A stretch of DNA of 64,000 bases, from positions 1-64,000 of the forward strand of contig CBDCGX010000032.1 of assembly GCA_965216965.1 (NCBI GenBank), written 5' to 3'. Origin of the DNA: CBDAKK01 sp965216965. Its GTDB lineage: Bacteria > Spirochaetota > Spirochaetia > WTKD01 > G963693115. The notes under the pieces are model-generated. The model was given only the letters and a program-made list of their open reading frames with translations. It was not told where the DNA came from and did no database searches. The number at the start of each line of letters is the position of its first letter. Within the stretch, counting starts at the first letter, position 1. A program made the position numbers and the translations under genes. Below are positions 21,014-29,878 of this stretch, in pieces.

Positions 21014-22681
21014 ATGATAGGAAATATAAAACAATTATCTTTAAAAAAATGGGATTCTTGGACAACAATTAAGATTTTCTGTTTTTTGTTTATATTTATC
21101 TTTCTTATATATCCCTTGTTTTCCTTGTTTAAAGGAAGTTTCTTAGATATAGAAACACAGAAATTTACATTTGCAAATTATATTCGCTTATTTAGTCGGG
21201 AGTCATACTTTAGGGCTTTTAAAAACAGCTTTATTATTACTACTGTAACTGCGGCAGGAACACTTGTTCTTGGGGTTGCTCAAGCCTATATTATGACTCG
21301 ATTTGTTATTAAAGGACATACTTTATTAAAAGTGCTTACCATTGTGTCATTGTTATCTCCTCCATTTATTGGAGCGTATTCTTGGATACTTTTGTTAGGA
21401 AATAATGGAGCCATACGTCTTTTCTTAGAAAAGTTTGGGCTTGCTATTCCAAGCATATATAGTATGACAGGAATACTCTTTGTTTTTATTTTCAAATTAT
21501 TTCCATATATCTATTTATATACATCTGGAGCATTAAAAAGCATAGATGCTTCTTTGAGTGAGGCTGCAGAGGGATTGGGAAGTAGTAAGTTGAAAATTAT
21601 TTTTAAAGTTACCCTCCCGCTTATGTTACCTTCGCTTTTTTCTGCAAGTTTACTTGTATCTATGACTGCACTTGCAGATTTTGGTACTCCACTTCTATTG
21701 GGAAGAGGTATAAGTACTCTTCCAGTATTAATATATGATGAGTTTGTTACAGAGATGGGAGGAAATTCCTATTTTGCCTCCTCTATTGCTGTAATTGTTG
21801 TTTTAATTGCAACTATATTATTTTTAGTACAGCATTACATTATCAGTAAAAAATCCTTCGAAATGAATACAATGCGTTCTGTAGAGGCAAAGCAACTAAA
21901 GGGCGGAAAAAATATATTTGCTCATTTATATTGTTATATTTTAGTTGGAGTAGCGTCTCTTCCTCAGTTTACTGTTGCTTTTTATTCTTTTAAGAAAACA
22001 CAAGGTCCTATATTTAAGGACGGATTTTCTTTTGATAGCTATAGAAGAGTTTTTGGGCGCTTATCTAATGAGATAATAAATACGTTTACATATTCTTTGG
22101 TAGCGTTGGTAATCATGGTGATTCTTGCGCTTTTCATTGCTTATCTTAGCGTAAGAAGACGCAACACATCTACGACTATTTTGGACACATTCGTTATGCT
22201 TCCTTATATTATTCCAGGTACTGTAATTGGTATAATGTATGCCTTGACATTTAATTCGGGTCCTATAGTAATAACAGGAACATCATTTATATTAATAATT
22301 GCATATGTTATAAGACGTGGGCCAAATGTTATTCGTTCAAGTTCAAGTATTCTTGAACAAATTTCTCCAAGCGTAGAAGAAGCGTCGGTAAGCTTAGGCG
22401 TGTCGCCCCTGAGGTCGTTTTTAAAGATAACAGCTGTACTTATGGTTCCTGGAATTGTTTCTGGGGGATTACTAGCATGGATACGAACTACAAGTGAATT
22501 AAGTGTATCTATTATGCTATATATAGGAAAAACACGTACTATGCCGGTTGCAACGTATTCGGAAATTATTTATGGACGTTATGGTGCAGCGGCAGCATTG
22601 TCTACACTTCTTGTTGCTATTATAGCTGTGGTTCTAATAGTATTCTTTCATGTTACAAGAAAATCAAACGCTTCGTTTTAA
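21014..22681 (+). CDS. ferric-iron-type ABC transporter permease (fused)
   Basis: A 555-aa inner-membrane protein with two binding-protein-dependent permease domains in one chain. The EAA-like loops are EAAEGLGSSKLKIIFKVTLPL in the first half and EEASVSLGVSPLRSFLKI in the second. There are about twelve membrane segments. This two-in-one form is typical of FbpB/AfuB permeases and supports an iron-type role for the operon. It starts 17 nt after the ATPase gene. Its 3' end overlaps the convergent transporter gene by 29 nt. Confidence 0.9.
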   Translation: MIGNIKQLSLKKWDSWTTIKIFCFLFIFIFLIYPLFSLFKGSFLDIETQKFTFANYIRLFSRESYFRAFKNSFIITTVTAAGTLVLGVAQAYIMTRFVIKGHTLLKVLTIVSLLSPPFIGAYSWILLLGNNGAIRLFLEKFGLAIPSIYSMTGILFVFIFKLFPYIYLYTSGALKSIDASLSEAAEGLGSSKLKIIFKVTLPLMLPSLFSASLLVSMTALADFGTPLLLGRGISTLPVLIYDEFVTEMGGNSYFASSIAVIVVLIATILFLVQHYIISKKSFEMNTMRSVEAKQLKGGKNIFAHLYCYILVGVASLPQFTVAFYSFKKTQGPIFKDGFSFDSYRRVFGRLSNEIINTFTYSLVALVIMVILALFIAYLSVRRRNTSTTILDTFVMLPYIIPGTVIGIMYALTFNSGPIVITGTSFILIIAYVIRRGPNVIRSSSSILEQISPSVEEASVSLGVSPLRSFLKITAVLMVPGIVSGGLLAWIRTTSELSVSIMLYIGKTRTMPVATYSEIIYGRYGAAAALSTLLVAIIAVVLIVFFHVTRKSNASF

Positions 22682-23657
22682 CTAATTTTTTTATGTGATT
22701 ATTTTTTTGTCCATATACTTGTGAAAGTATTATAGCAGTAAATATTATTGTTGCTCCTATAATTTCGCGAGGACTAGGATATTCGTTAAGTATTAATACT
22801 CCAAAGACCATAGCAAAAACAGCTTCTAAACTTATAATAAGTGCTGTGTGAGATGCGGGCGTGTTTTTTTGTGCATATATTTGTAAAGAAAATCCAATGC
22901 AGGTTGCAATTATGGATGTATATAGTATTGATTCCCATGCCGAAAGAAAGCCTTCAATCAATAGGGAAGGGAGTAAGAAGAGTGAGTGTAGAAATGATGT
23001 TTTTATAGAGAAAGAAGAGACAATAATACTTATTATTATACTGAGTATGCTGCAGTATAAATATTGCCACATTGCAAATGATATAGTGTGGAGTTTATGT
23101 GATACGTGTCCTACGTATAGAATATATAATGCCCACGTAACTGCATTGAAGATGAGCAATGTGTCTTCTTTCTTTAGATAGAAAGTACCATGTATGCTCA
23201 TAAAGTATAAACCTACGATTGCAAGAAAAGCACTTATCCATTGAATAAGGGTATTTCTGTATCCCATACATACTCCAATTATAGGGACGAGCACTACATA
23301 CAGCCCTGTTATAACTCCCGCTTTTCCTGCCGAGCTATAAAGAAGTGCTATTTGTTGAAGATTTATGCCTATTGCGAGAAGTGCTCCTCCCGCCAAGTAC
23401 AAAAGATGATATTGAAGTGCAGTGGAAGGTAATAGCTTTTTCTTTTTTTTCAACGGGAAGAAAAATATGTGAATAATGAACATAGCTATTGCTGAGATAA
23501 GAAATCGCAGAATATTAAAATGTATGCCATCTATTTTTGTGGATGCTGCTTTTTGGAATACAAAAGCAGTTCCCCATATAATGGATATAATAAATAAAAT
23601 AAAATCGGAAAACACTCTTTTACGGAGAATATTATTTTTTTTTATAGAAATAAACAC
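22653..23657 (-). CDS. EamA-family (DMT) transporter
   Basis: A 334-aa protein with ten predicted membrane segments in two EamA repeats, the drug/metabolite transporter fold. The first repeat opens with SIIWGTAFVFQKAA and the second ends with a family-like PSPREIIGATIIF loop. The substrate cannot be assigned; relatives export amino acids or other metabolites. The start is a GTG at 23657 with no obvious Shine-Dalgarno sequence. A perfect 19-bp inverted repeat lies 23 nt upstream. The 3' end overlaps the iron permease gene tail to tail. Confidence 0.8.
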   Translation of the reverse strand: MFISIKKNNILRKRVFSDFILFIISIIWGTAFVFQKAASTKIDGIHFNILRFLISAIAMFIIHIFFFPLKKKKKLLPSTALQYHLLYLAGGALLAIGINLQQIALLYSSAGKAGVITGLYVVLVPIIGVCMGYRNTLIQWISAFLAIVGLYFMSIHGTFYLKKEDTLLIFNAVTWALYILYVGHVSHKLHTISFAMWQYLYCSILSIIISIIVSSFSIKTSFLHSLFLLPSLLIEGFLSAWESILYTSIIATCIGFSLQIYAQKNTPASHTALIISLEAVFAMVFGVLILNEYPSPREIIGATIIFTAIILSQVYGQKNNHIKKLVKTKRLIFL

Positions 23658-23679
23658 TTATCTTTATGGTTCTAGTATA

Positions 23680-23723
23680 CTACTATAAAGATATTATTGT
23701 TAATAATAATATCTTTATAGTAG
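23680..23723. promoter_or_regulatory. perfect 19-bp inverted repeat between divergent genes
   Basis: CTACTATAAAGATATTATT (23680-23698), a 6-nt loop, and its exact reverse complement (23705-23723). It lies between the divergent EamA gene and the small lipoprotein gene. It could be a shared operator or a very stable hairpin in either transcript. There is no T-run beyond the arm for a terminator. Confidence 0.7.
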
Positions 23724-23769
23724 ATAATTATAGTATGACTTATAAAAATTTTATGGAGGATTTATTTAT

Positions 23770-24096
23770 ATGAAAAAGAAAACGGCAGTGTTGTTTTTTC
23801 TTATGTTTGGCGTTTCACTTATTTTAGAAGCGTGCATTACATATGTTCCAACTCTTGTGCATGAAACTACTTATCTTAGTAGAAACTATGAGATTATTGG
23901 GGCAGTGGAAGTTACTTTAGGAAAAAATAAAGATAAGGAAGGAGGAGTACGAGGAATCTTACTCAAAGAAGCAAAAAAAAGGTTTGGAGATGATAGAAAT
24001 ATTGATGTTGTTGATATAACTTCATCTGTTGCCTATGTGATTTTTGGAAATAGTGAAACTTATTTGGAAGCAAGAGTAATACGATATATTCGATAA
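23770..24096 (+). CDS. small lipoprotein of unknown function
   Basis: A 108-aa protein with a strong lipoprotein signal: MKKK followed by a hydrophobic core ending LILEAC, Cys22. The mature part (YVPTLVHETTYLSRNYEIIG...) is short with one Lys/Gly-rich region (LGKNKDKEGGVRG). I do not recognise the family; the tail resembles small beta-alpha TRL/YgdI-like lipoprotein domains only vaguely. GGAGGA precedes the ATG, so the start is well supported. The upstream palindrome may regulate it. Confidence 0.75.
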   Translation: MKKKTAVLFFLMFGVSLILEACITYVPTLVHETTYLSRNYEIIGAVEVTLGKNKDKEGGVRGILLKEAKKRFGDDRNIDVVDITSSVAYVIFGNSETYLEARVIRYIR

Positions 24097-24215
24097 TATA
24101 TTTTTCACTCTCAATCTTTTATAAAAAAGGTTATATATATACTTCTTTTTTTATTTATGCGTGATGCGTTTTGTTATATGTATGGTAATGGCGTATGCCT
24201 TTATCAAGGTTTTGT

Positions 24216-24221
24216 TATTAT
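24216..24221 (+). promoter_or_regulatory. -10 box TATTAT at leaderless spacing
   Basis: TATTAT ends 7 nt before the ATG at 24228, so predicted transcription begins at the start codon. No Shine-Dalgarno sequence is present. Confidence 0.4.
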
Positions 24222-24227
24222 AGAAGT

Positions 24228-24671
24228 ATGAGGGTGTTTCGAGAAATAGTATATAATAAAGATTATATTATATCGCTGTATGCGGGAGATAAACTTCAAG
24301 AATCTATATTGAGATTTTGTAAAGAGTATAGTATCGCAAGTGCATCCTATACAGGAATTGGAGCTGTTTCTAACGTAACCATGGCTGTGTATGACATACC
24401 CCAGAAGAAGTATACGACGAAGGTGTTTTCCTCTGATTATGAGCTTGTTAGTTTAGTAGGGAATATTTCGTCTATTTATAATAGAGATAGTTCTGATACA
24501 TTATTTGCACATTCGCATGCTTCAATATGTGGAGAAGATTACGTGTGTTATGGAGGGCATCTTGTTGAAGCAGAGGTGTATGCTGTAACAGAAATATTGC
24601 TACGATCATATAAAGAAACGTTTATAAGAAAGAAAGACGAATATACTGGATTAAATATTCTTGTTCCATAA
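24228..24671 (+). CDS. PPC/DUF296-domain protein
   Basis: A 147-aa stand-alone PPC (plants and prokaryotes conserved) domain. Visible family features are YAGDKLQESILRFC near the N-terminus, SYTGIGAVSNVTMAVYD, and the metal-binding-type HSHASICG followed by YGGHLVEAEVYAVTE. Bacterial members are small trimers of unclear role. ATG 24228 is chosen because the domain begins directly there and a -10 box abuts it. An upstream ATG at 24195 would add eleven unconserved residues. Confidence 0.85.
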   Translation: MRVFREIVYNKDYIISLYAGDKLQESILRFCKEYSIASASYTGIGAVSNVTMAVYDIPQKKYTTKVFSSDYELVSLVGNISSIYNRDSSDTLFAHSHASICGEDYVCYGGHLVEAEVYAVTEILLRSYKETFIRKKDEYTGLNILVP

Positions 24672-24746
24672 AATGGGACTATTGTAATGTGTGTGAGATA
24701 TTATTTTTCACACTGGCTCACTTAAATATAAATGTTGGAATTACTA

Positions 24747-24968
24747 ATGAGGATATCTGTTTTTGTAAAGATTTGCAGTAAAAAGAATAAAGTAGAAGTT
24801 GTATCTAAAAACATATTAAAGGTATACGTTACAGAGAAGCCTGTAGATGGAAAGGCAAATGCAATGATCATAAAAATATTAGCAAATCATTTTTCTGTTC
24901 CTTCATCTTACGTTGTATTATACAGAGGTAGAAAATCGCGCGTAAAGCTATTTGACATAGTGTTATAG
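24747..24968 (+). CDS. DUF167/YggU-family protein
   Basis: A 73-aa protein of the conserved YggU family, function unknown. The typical order is RISVFVKICSKKN, then VYVTEKPVDGKANAMI and LYRGRKSRVKLFDI. The family usually begins with MRI, so the ATG at 24747 is preferred over 24732, which would add five residues. A GTGTGA/TCACAC hairpin lies upstream (about 24691-24713). It stands alone between unrelated genes. Confidence 0.85.
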   Translation: MRISVFVKICSKKNKVEVVSKNILKVYVTEKPVDGKANAMIIKILANHFSVPSSYVVLYRGRKSRVKLFDIVL

Positions 24969-25013
24969 GGTTACATTGATTTGTTATAATGAAAAAGGTA
25001 TTATGATTTTTAT

Positions 25014-26501
25014 ATGAAGAATAAGGTTCAACTTATTGTATATGCATCTCGTTTTGGAACAAGGGGACTACAAGGACTTTTATCTTTATTAAATAGTACA
25101 TTTAATACATTATTCTCACTTGTGCATATTTTACCATGTTATCGTTATTTTGATGGGGTGGATACTGGGTTTGATCCCGTAGATCATATGAGTATTGATA
25201 CAAGGCTTGGAGGATGGGAGCATATAAGAAATTTTCAGAATTATAACATAGATGTCATGATGGATATGATAGTTAATCATATTTCTGCACAATCTAAGGA
25301 ATTCAAGGATTTTCTAAATGGGAATCACAGTGATCTGTTTTTGTGTTTAGATTCTGTATTTCCAAAGGGTGCGTTAGAAAAAGACCTTGCTAATCTTTAT
25401 AGACCTCGTCCTGGACTCCCTTTTTCTTTGTATCAGGATGTGAAAGGAAAAAAACATTTAGTGTGGACAACATTTACTTCTCAACAAATAGATATAAACG
25501 TGCATTCTAAGAAAGGCAAAGAATATTTGCATAGTATTTTGGATATGTTTGAAGCATCAAAGGTAAAAGTAATTCGTATGGATGCTATTGGCTACGCTAT
25601 AAAGAAAGCGGGTACGTCTTGTTTTATGATAGATGAAACATTTGAGTTTATACATACATTACAAGAACAAGCAAAAAAAAGAAACATGGAGATGTTGGTA
25701 GAAATTCATTCCCATTATAAGATTCAGAAAGCTATTGCAAAATATGCTGATTATATTTATGATTTTTGTCTTCCGCCGCTTATATTATATGCGTTGCTTA
25801 AAAAGGATGTGCAACCACTGTGTAAATGGATACATGAAATACCAAAGAATACTATTTCGGTGCTAGATACACATGATGGCATAGGGATCGTGGATGTTGG
25901 ACTATATAGGGATGGTGATGTAACATATGATGGATTATTGGATGCAATTCAAATCCATGATCTTGTAGAAGAAATTCATATTCAGTCTTGTGGTGAAAGT
26001 AAGAAAGCCACAGGTGAGGCAGCAAGTAATGTTGATTTGTATCAAGTGAATTGTAGTTTTTATTCCGCTTTAGGAGAAAACGATACTCTTTATATACTTG
26101 CTCGATTGTTGCAATTTTTTTCACCAGGTATACCCCAAGTATATTATATGGGGCTGCTTGCAGGTAAAAACGATAGTGATTTATTGAGAAAAACAAATAT
26201 TGGTCGCAATATAAATAGGCGATATTATACCGAAGAGCAAATTAAAGAAGCGGTTAGACAATCGGTGGTGAAGCAACTTTTAGGTCTTATTCAATTTAGA
26301 AACACTCATCCTGCGTTTAATGGAACATTACATATTTCGTGTAAAAGAGCAAACATGATTGCTCTTTGTTGGAAAGAAAAGGGAAGGGTTTTTGCAGAAC
26401 TTACTATAGATGTACATTCTTATAGTTTTTGTATACGCTCATGTGATGGGATAGGTCCTATAAAGCAAATTAATACACTTCGGGAACTAGAAAATATCTA
26501 A
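25014..26501 (+). CDS. sucrose phosphorylase-like GH13 glycosidase
   Basis: A 495-aa glycoside hydrolase family 13 enzyme closest to subfamily 18, which phosphorolyses sucrose or related glucosides. Conserved features are VQLIVYASRFG, the DMIVNHIS region, nucleophile Asp190 in RMDAIGY, acid/base Glu230 in LVEIHSHY, and the stabiliser Asp288 in LDTHDGIG. These sit two residues from the numbering of the Bifidobacterium enzyme (192/232/290). The N-terminal segment and 495-aa length fit the subfamily. No sugar transporter is adjacent, and the true sugar (sucrose, glucosylglycerol or sucrose 6-phosphate) is open. Confidence 0.83.
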   Translation: MKNKVQLIVYASRFGTRGLQGLLSLLNSTFNTLFSLVHILPCYRYFDGVDTGFDPVDHMSIDTRLGGWEHIRNFQNYNIDVMMDMIVNHISAQSKEFKDFLNGNHSDLFLCLDSVFPKGALEKDLANLYRPRPGLPFSLYQDVKGKKHLVWTTFTSQQIDINVHSKKGKEYLHSILDMFEASKVKVIRMDAIGYAIKKAGTSCFMIDETFEFIHTLQEQAKKRNMEMLVEIHSHYKIQKAIAKYADYIYDFCLPPLILYALLKKDVQPLCKWIHEIPKNTISVLDTHDGIGIVDVGLYRDGDVTYDGLLDAIQIHDLVEEIHIQSCGESKKATGEAASNVDLYQVNCSFYSALGENDTLYILARLLQFFSPGIPQVYYMGLLAGKNDSDLLRKTNIGRNINRRYYTEEQIKEAVRQSVVKQLLGLIQFRNTHPAFNGTLHISCKRANMIALCWKEKGRVFAELTIDVHSYSFCIRSCDGIGPIKQINTLRELENI

Positions 26502-26514
26502 TGTTTTCTTATAT

Positions 26515-26543
26515 TTGACTTGCAATAGTCTTTGTATTATGTT
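26515..26543 (+). promoter_or_regulatory. promoter upstream of the COX24-domain and cdaA genes
   Basis: TTGACT (26515-26520), a 17-nt spacer and TATGTT (26538-26543). Transcription would begin near 26550, before the small gene at 26590, and probably runs into cdaA. Confidence 0.55.
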
Positions 26544-26589
26544 AGTATTACTATATAAATAGGTAAAATCTTATTGTAGGTGGTATCAA

Positions 26590-26679
26590 GTGCCTTGTGG
26601 TAGAAAAAGAAAACGAAAGAAAATATCAAAACACAAATATAAAAAGAAGCTCAGACAGAACAGACATAAAAAGAAATAG
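26590..26679 (+). CDS. AURKAIP1/COX24-domain protein, 29 aa
   Basis: A very short, extremely basic protein: PCGRKRKRKKISKHKYKKK followed by LRQNRHKKK. The pattern (S/C)GKKRKR..K...HK.KK.LRK.RHKKK is that of the bacterial COX24/AURKAIP1 domain, related to mitochondrial ribosomal protein mS38, so it is probably a ribosome-associated protein. The start is GTG at 26590, with AGGTGG at good spacing. The ORF is too short for usual gene-calling cutoffs. It lies between a promoter and cdaA. Confidence 0.8.
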   Translation: MPCGRKRKRKKISKHKYKKKLRQNRHKKK

Positions 26680-26712
26680 TTTTAGTCTAATTGTGTAAGG
26701 TTATGTGCAGCT

Positions 26713-27522
26713 ATGTTTAATAACTTACTTTCTCTTGATATCTTACAGACCTTACGACCTGTGCTAGATATTTTCGTTCTAAGTCTCATTACTTATTTTA
26801 TATATAGGTTGTTTCATAATCTAAAATCTCCTGCACTTGTTAATTTCATACTATTTGTGTTTTTTATATATGGAGTGGCTGCATTCTTACGTCTTTCTAC
26901 GGTTTTATGGGTTTTTAATAATATTATTGGATGGCTTGTTATAGGGGGGCTCATAATTTTTCACCCCGAATTGCGCGCATTAATATCTCACATAAATTAT
27001 AATACTATTTTTTCACCTAAATCAGTAAATAAAAATATTCCTAACTTAGAGTATGTATCTAAAGCACTGTATTTACTCATGCATGTAAAAAGAGGGGCAA
27101 TCTTAGTATTCCCACGCTCTATAAATTTAGATAGTATTATTACTACTCGTATAGAAATTGATGCGATAATTAGTCCAGAAGTTATACAAACAATTTTTTC
27201 ACATGATACTTCTTTGCATGATGGAGCAATTATAATAGAAGGTAGGCGAGTACGGTATGCAGGATGCTATTTGCCTATAGAAGGTGGTACGGAACTGCCT
27301 CCTGAGCTTGGCTCACGTCATAGGTCTGCAGTAACGCTTACTAGGAATAGCGATGCGGTTGTGATTGTTCTTTCGGAGCAACATTCGGTTATTTCGCTTG
27401 CATTTGAAGGAAAGCTATTATACGATATTGGAGTAAAAAAAACATGTGATTATGTTATGTATCTTCTTCAGAATGAAAGCATAAACGTGTCATGGATGGA
27501 AGATTTACAAGAAGAGCAGTAG
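26713..27522 (+). CDS. cdaA: diadenylate cyclase CdaA
   Basis: Makes the second messenger c-di-AMP from two ATP. The 269-aa protein has three N-terminal membrane segments (to about residue 83) and a DAC domain with DGA at 170-172 and RHR at 202-204, the catalytic and binding motifs. It is followed after 5 nt by its regulator-like partner cdaR and then acpS. It ends in TAG. A single-copy DAC enzyme with this layout is the CdaA (DacA) class and not DisA. Confidence 0.94.
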   Translation: MFNNLLSLDILQTLRPVLDIFVLSLITYFIYRLFHNLKSPALVNFILFVFFIYGVAAFLRLSTVLWVFNNIIGWLVIGGLIIFHPELRALISHINYNTIFSPKSVNKNIPNLEYVSKALYLLMHVKRGAILVFPRSINLDSIITTRIEIDAIISPEVIQTIFSHDTSLHDGAIIIEGRRVRYAGCYLPIEGGTELPPELGSRHRSAVTLTRNSDAVVIVLSEQHSVISLAFEGKLLYDIGVKKTCDYVMYLLQNESINVSWMEDLQEEQ

Positions 27523-27527
27523 GCATT

Positions 27528-28478
27528 ATGGCAAAGAAAAAGAAACAACATTATGTATTAGAGTATCTTATTTCACTTTCGATTGCTATTGCAATATATT
27601 TGTTTTTTACGCTTATTGTGAATGTAGAAGAAAAGTATTTTATCATACCGCTGTCTATTAATGTACACCCTGATTATATTATTATGGATGATACTATTCC
27701 ACGGTCTGTAGAAATCACTGTGCGAGGTAATCCAGCATCGTTAAATAGAATAGCAGAAGATAATATTACAGCCTTTGTAGATTTTAGTGTTATAAATACA
27801 GAAGGGGAAATAGATGCGAGGATCTCTGTGCAACGGTTGGGAGTGTTAGCTCAAATGGATAATGTAGAAGTATATGTGCTTCCTAAAAATATAAATACAA
27901 GAGTGGAAAAGAAAGTTGAGAAAGTAGTAAGAATAATTCCTTCTTTTATAAATTCACTTCCAAGGGGATATACTCTTAAAGATTATTATGTATTACCTCA
28001 AAGTATTAAAGTTCAAGGTCCACGATCGCTTATAGAAGAACTTACAAGTGTTGATACAACAACTATTGAGCTTGATAGCATTACAAAAGATGTCTCTATT
28101 AGCAAACAAATTAAGACTCCTCATCCACTTATATCAATTATTGGAAACCAGAATGCGAAAGTGAGGGTTGCTGTAGAACAATCTGTATTTGTTCGGAATT
28201 TTAAAGTAATTCCTGAACCAGTAGGAATAAACAAACAACTTAAAGTAGATATTACACTTTCTTTTGTTAATATTTCTTTGCAAGGGTTTTCTGATAGCCT
28301 TGATACATATGCTCCCAAAGTATTCTTTGATCTTTCTCCATATCAACTTCCTGGTGTATATACGGTGGATTTTTATACACAAGATCAGAAAGGAATAGAA
28401 CTTATATCCATAGAACCTTCTACGGTGACAGTTGCACTAAAAAGAATAGAGGCCAAAGACAATACAAATGAAAGATAA
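27528..28478 (+). CDS. cdaR: CdaR/YbbR-domain protein
   Basis: A 316-aa membrane-anchored protein that in other bacteria binds and regulates CdaA. One N-terminal membrane segment (YLISLSIAIAIYLFFTLIV) is followed by extracytoplasmic YbbR repeats; recurring blocks such as RGNPASLNRI and VQGPRSLIEEL mark repeat borders. The start at 27528 (MAKKKKQHY) is preferred over 27492, because it lies just after the cdaA stop. Gene order cdaA-cdaR supports the role. Confidence 0.88.
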   Translation: MAKKKKQHYVLEYLISLSIAIAIYLFFTLIVNVEEKYFIIPLSINVHPDYIIMDDTIPRSVEITVRGNPASLNRIAEDNITAFVDFSVINTEGEIDARISVQRLGVLAQMDNVEVYVLPKNINTRVEKKVEKVVRIIPSFINSLPRGYTLKDYYVLPQSIKVQGPRSLIEELTSVDTTTIELDSITKDVSISKQIKTPHPLISIIGNQNAKVRVAVEQSVFVRNFKVIPEPVGINKQLKVDITLSFVNISLQGFSDSLDTYAPKVFFDLSPYQLPGVYTVDFYTQDQKGIELISIEPSTVTVALKRIEAKDNTNER

Positions 28479-28516
28479 TTGATAATGTAAAGATTACATA
28501 TATTTCTAAAAATAGA

Positions 28517-28522
28517 TATACT
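28517..28522 (+). promoter_or_regulatory. -10 box TATACT at leaderless spacing
   Basis: TATACT ends 7 nt before the acpS GTG at 28529. No Shine-Dalgarno sequence. Confidence 0.35.
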
Positions 28523-28528
28523 TAATAT

Positions 28529-28918
28529 GTGCTTGTTGGAATAGGATGTGATATAGTATTAATAAAGAGGCTTGACAGGTGGATGAGAAAAAAATCGCTT
28601 TTAGAACGATATTTTACACGTGATGAGATAAAGAGTTTATGTCATGATACCACTTATGTTGCAAATAAGAGACGATATTATTCATTGCAAAGGCTTGCAG
28701 GTTTTTTTGCTGCAAAGGAAGCTTATATGAAGTCTGTAGAGAATACGGCAATACAACTAAAAGATATTGTTATTGAATTGCAAGCAAATGGTTCTCCTAG
28801 GCTTCGACTTGAAAGAAGTGCAAAAAAAGCACTTATTGCAAAGAATGGAAAACATACTCTATTATCTATTTCGCATGATGAAGAATATGTTGTAGCAATG
28901 GTAGTTATAGGGGCGTAA
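28529..28918 (+). CDS. acpS: holo-[acyl-carrier-protein] synthase
   Basis: Transfers 4'-phosphopantetheine from CoA to apo-ACP. The 129-aa protein has the two metal/active-site motifs GIGCDIV with Asp8 and FFAAKEAYMKS with Glu64. The start codon is GTG at 28529; an out-of-frame ATG overlaps it two bases upstream. A TATACT box immediately upstream suggests a near-leaderless start. It follows cdaR by 50 nt and is followed one base later by the DUF2225 gene. Confidence 0.92.
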   Translation: MLVGIGCDIVLIKRLDRWMRKKSLLERYFTRDEIKSLCHDTTYVANKRRYYSLQRLAGFFAAKEAYMKSVENTAIQLKDIVIELQANGSPRLRLERSAKKALIAKNGKHTLLSISHDEEYVVAMVVIGA

Positions 28919-28919
28919 T

Positions 28920-29831
28920 ATGGGAGATGGCATGATAATGTTAGATGAGATAACAAAAGGACAAAAACCTGATATTAGAGATGGTAATACGTTCTTTTCA
29001 AGTAAGCCGATTGAATGTCCTTCATGTGAGAATGAAGTATATCAAGAAAGTATTTTAAGTGGAAAAGGGCGACTAGATGCTGGGGAACTCAGAGAAGATC
29101 TTTATAGAAACTATAATGTTACAGAAGAGTTTGGTAATATGTATCCCTTTTTGTATGCTGTTACTACATGTCCAAAATGTTTATATACAACGTTTTCAAA
29201 AGATTTCTTAGTAATACATAAAAGAAATAAAAAAACACTTTTTCACTCAGATATGATACATAAACGAAAGAAAACACTTTCTTTCTTGTTTAAGAAAATA
29301 CCTGATTTTAAACAAAAAAAAGACATAATGTCTGCGTTTGCTTCATACTTGCTTGCGATGGATACATATAATGAAATACGAAGTAGAGATTCTCCAAGTA
29401 TACGTATGGCAATATGCTCTCTGCGATCAGCATGGATTGCAAAGATCTTAGAGGAACATAAATATGGGGATTTTATGAAAACGCTTAAAGATATATTTTA
29501 TAGAAAATCGTATTTTTTCTATAAACGATCTTTGCAATATGATACGATTGGAAAAGAATCTCTAGGAAATATATGGAGTTTAGGACCAGATATAGATAAA
29601 GATTATGGTTACGAAGGAGTTGTATACCTTCTCGCGTGGTATGTTGTAAAATATGAAAGTTTAAATGATCCTACTCAAAGAAGAAATGAGTTGCAAAAAG
29701 CACGTACAAATTTAAGTAAAGTTTTTGGGTTTGGAAAGGCATCCAGAGAAAAACCGAGTATATTGCTTTCCATTGCGCGGGACGTATTTGATAAAACCGA
29801 AAAAGAAATGCATGCAATTCTATTGGAATGA
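28920..29831 (+). CDS. DUF2225-family protein
   Basis: A 303-aa cytoplasmic protein of unknown function. Two CxxC pairs, IECPSCENE and TTCPKCLYT, probably bind zinc. The middle is helical and Lys-rich, and the C-terminal half (RMAICSLRSAWIAKILE, YLLAWYV) looks like TPR-type helices, as in other DUF2225 members, which are common in spirochaetes and Firmicutes. The ATG is one base after the acpS stop, so it is co-transcribed. Confidence 0.85.
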   Translation: MGDGMIMLDEITKGQKPDIRDGNTFFSSKPIECPSCENEVYQESILSGKGRLDAGELREDLYRNYNVTEEFGNMYPFLYAVTTCPKCLYTTFSKDFLVIHKRNKKTLFHSDMIHKRKKTLSFLFKKIPDFKQKKDIMSAFASYLLAMDTYNEIRSRDSPSIRMAICSLRSAWIAKILEEHKYGDFMKTLKDIFYRKSYFFYKRSLQYDTIGKESLGNIWSLGPDIDKDYGYEGVVYLLAWYVVKYESLNDPTQRRNELQKARTNLSKVFGFGKASREKPSILLSIARDVFDKTEKEMHAILLE

Positions 29832-29878
29832 GCATTTGTATGTTAGTTGGTCTTACCTAGAAAGTTGTAACTATATCT

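Noticed and set aside
26502..26712. A tRNA between the GH13 gene and cdaA
   Set aside because: No cloverleaf or CCA end; the region encodes the 29-aa basic protein. No tRNA was found anywhere in the window.
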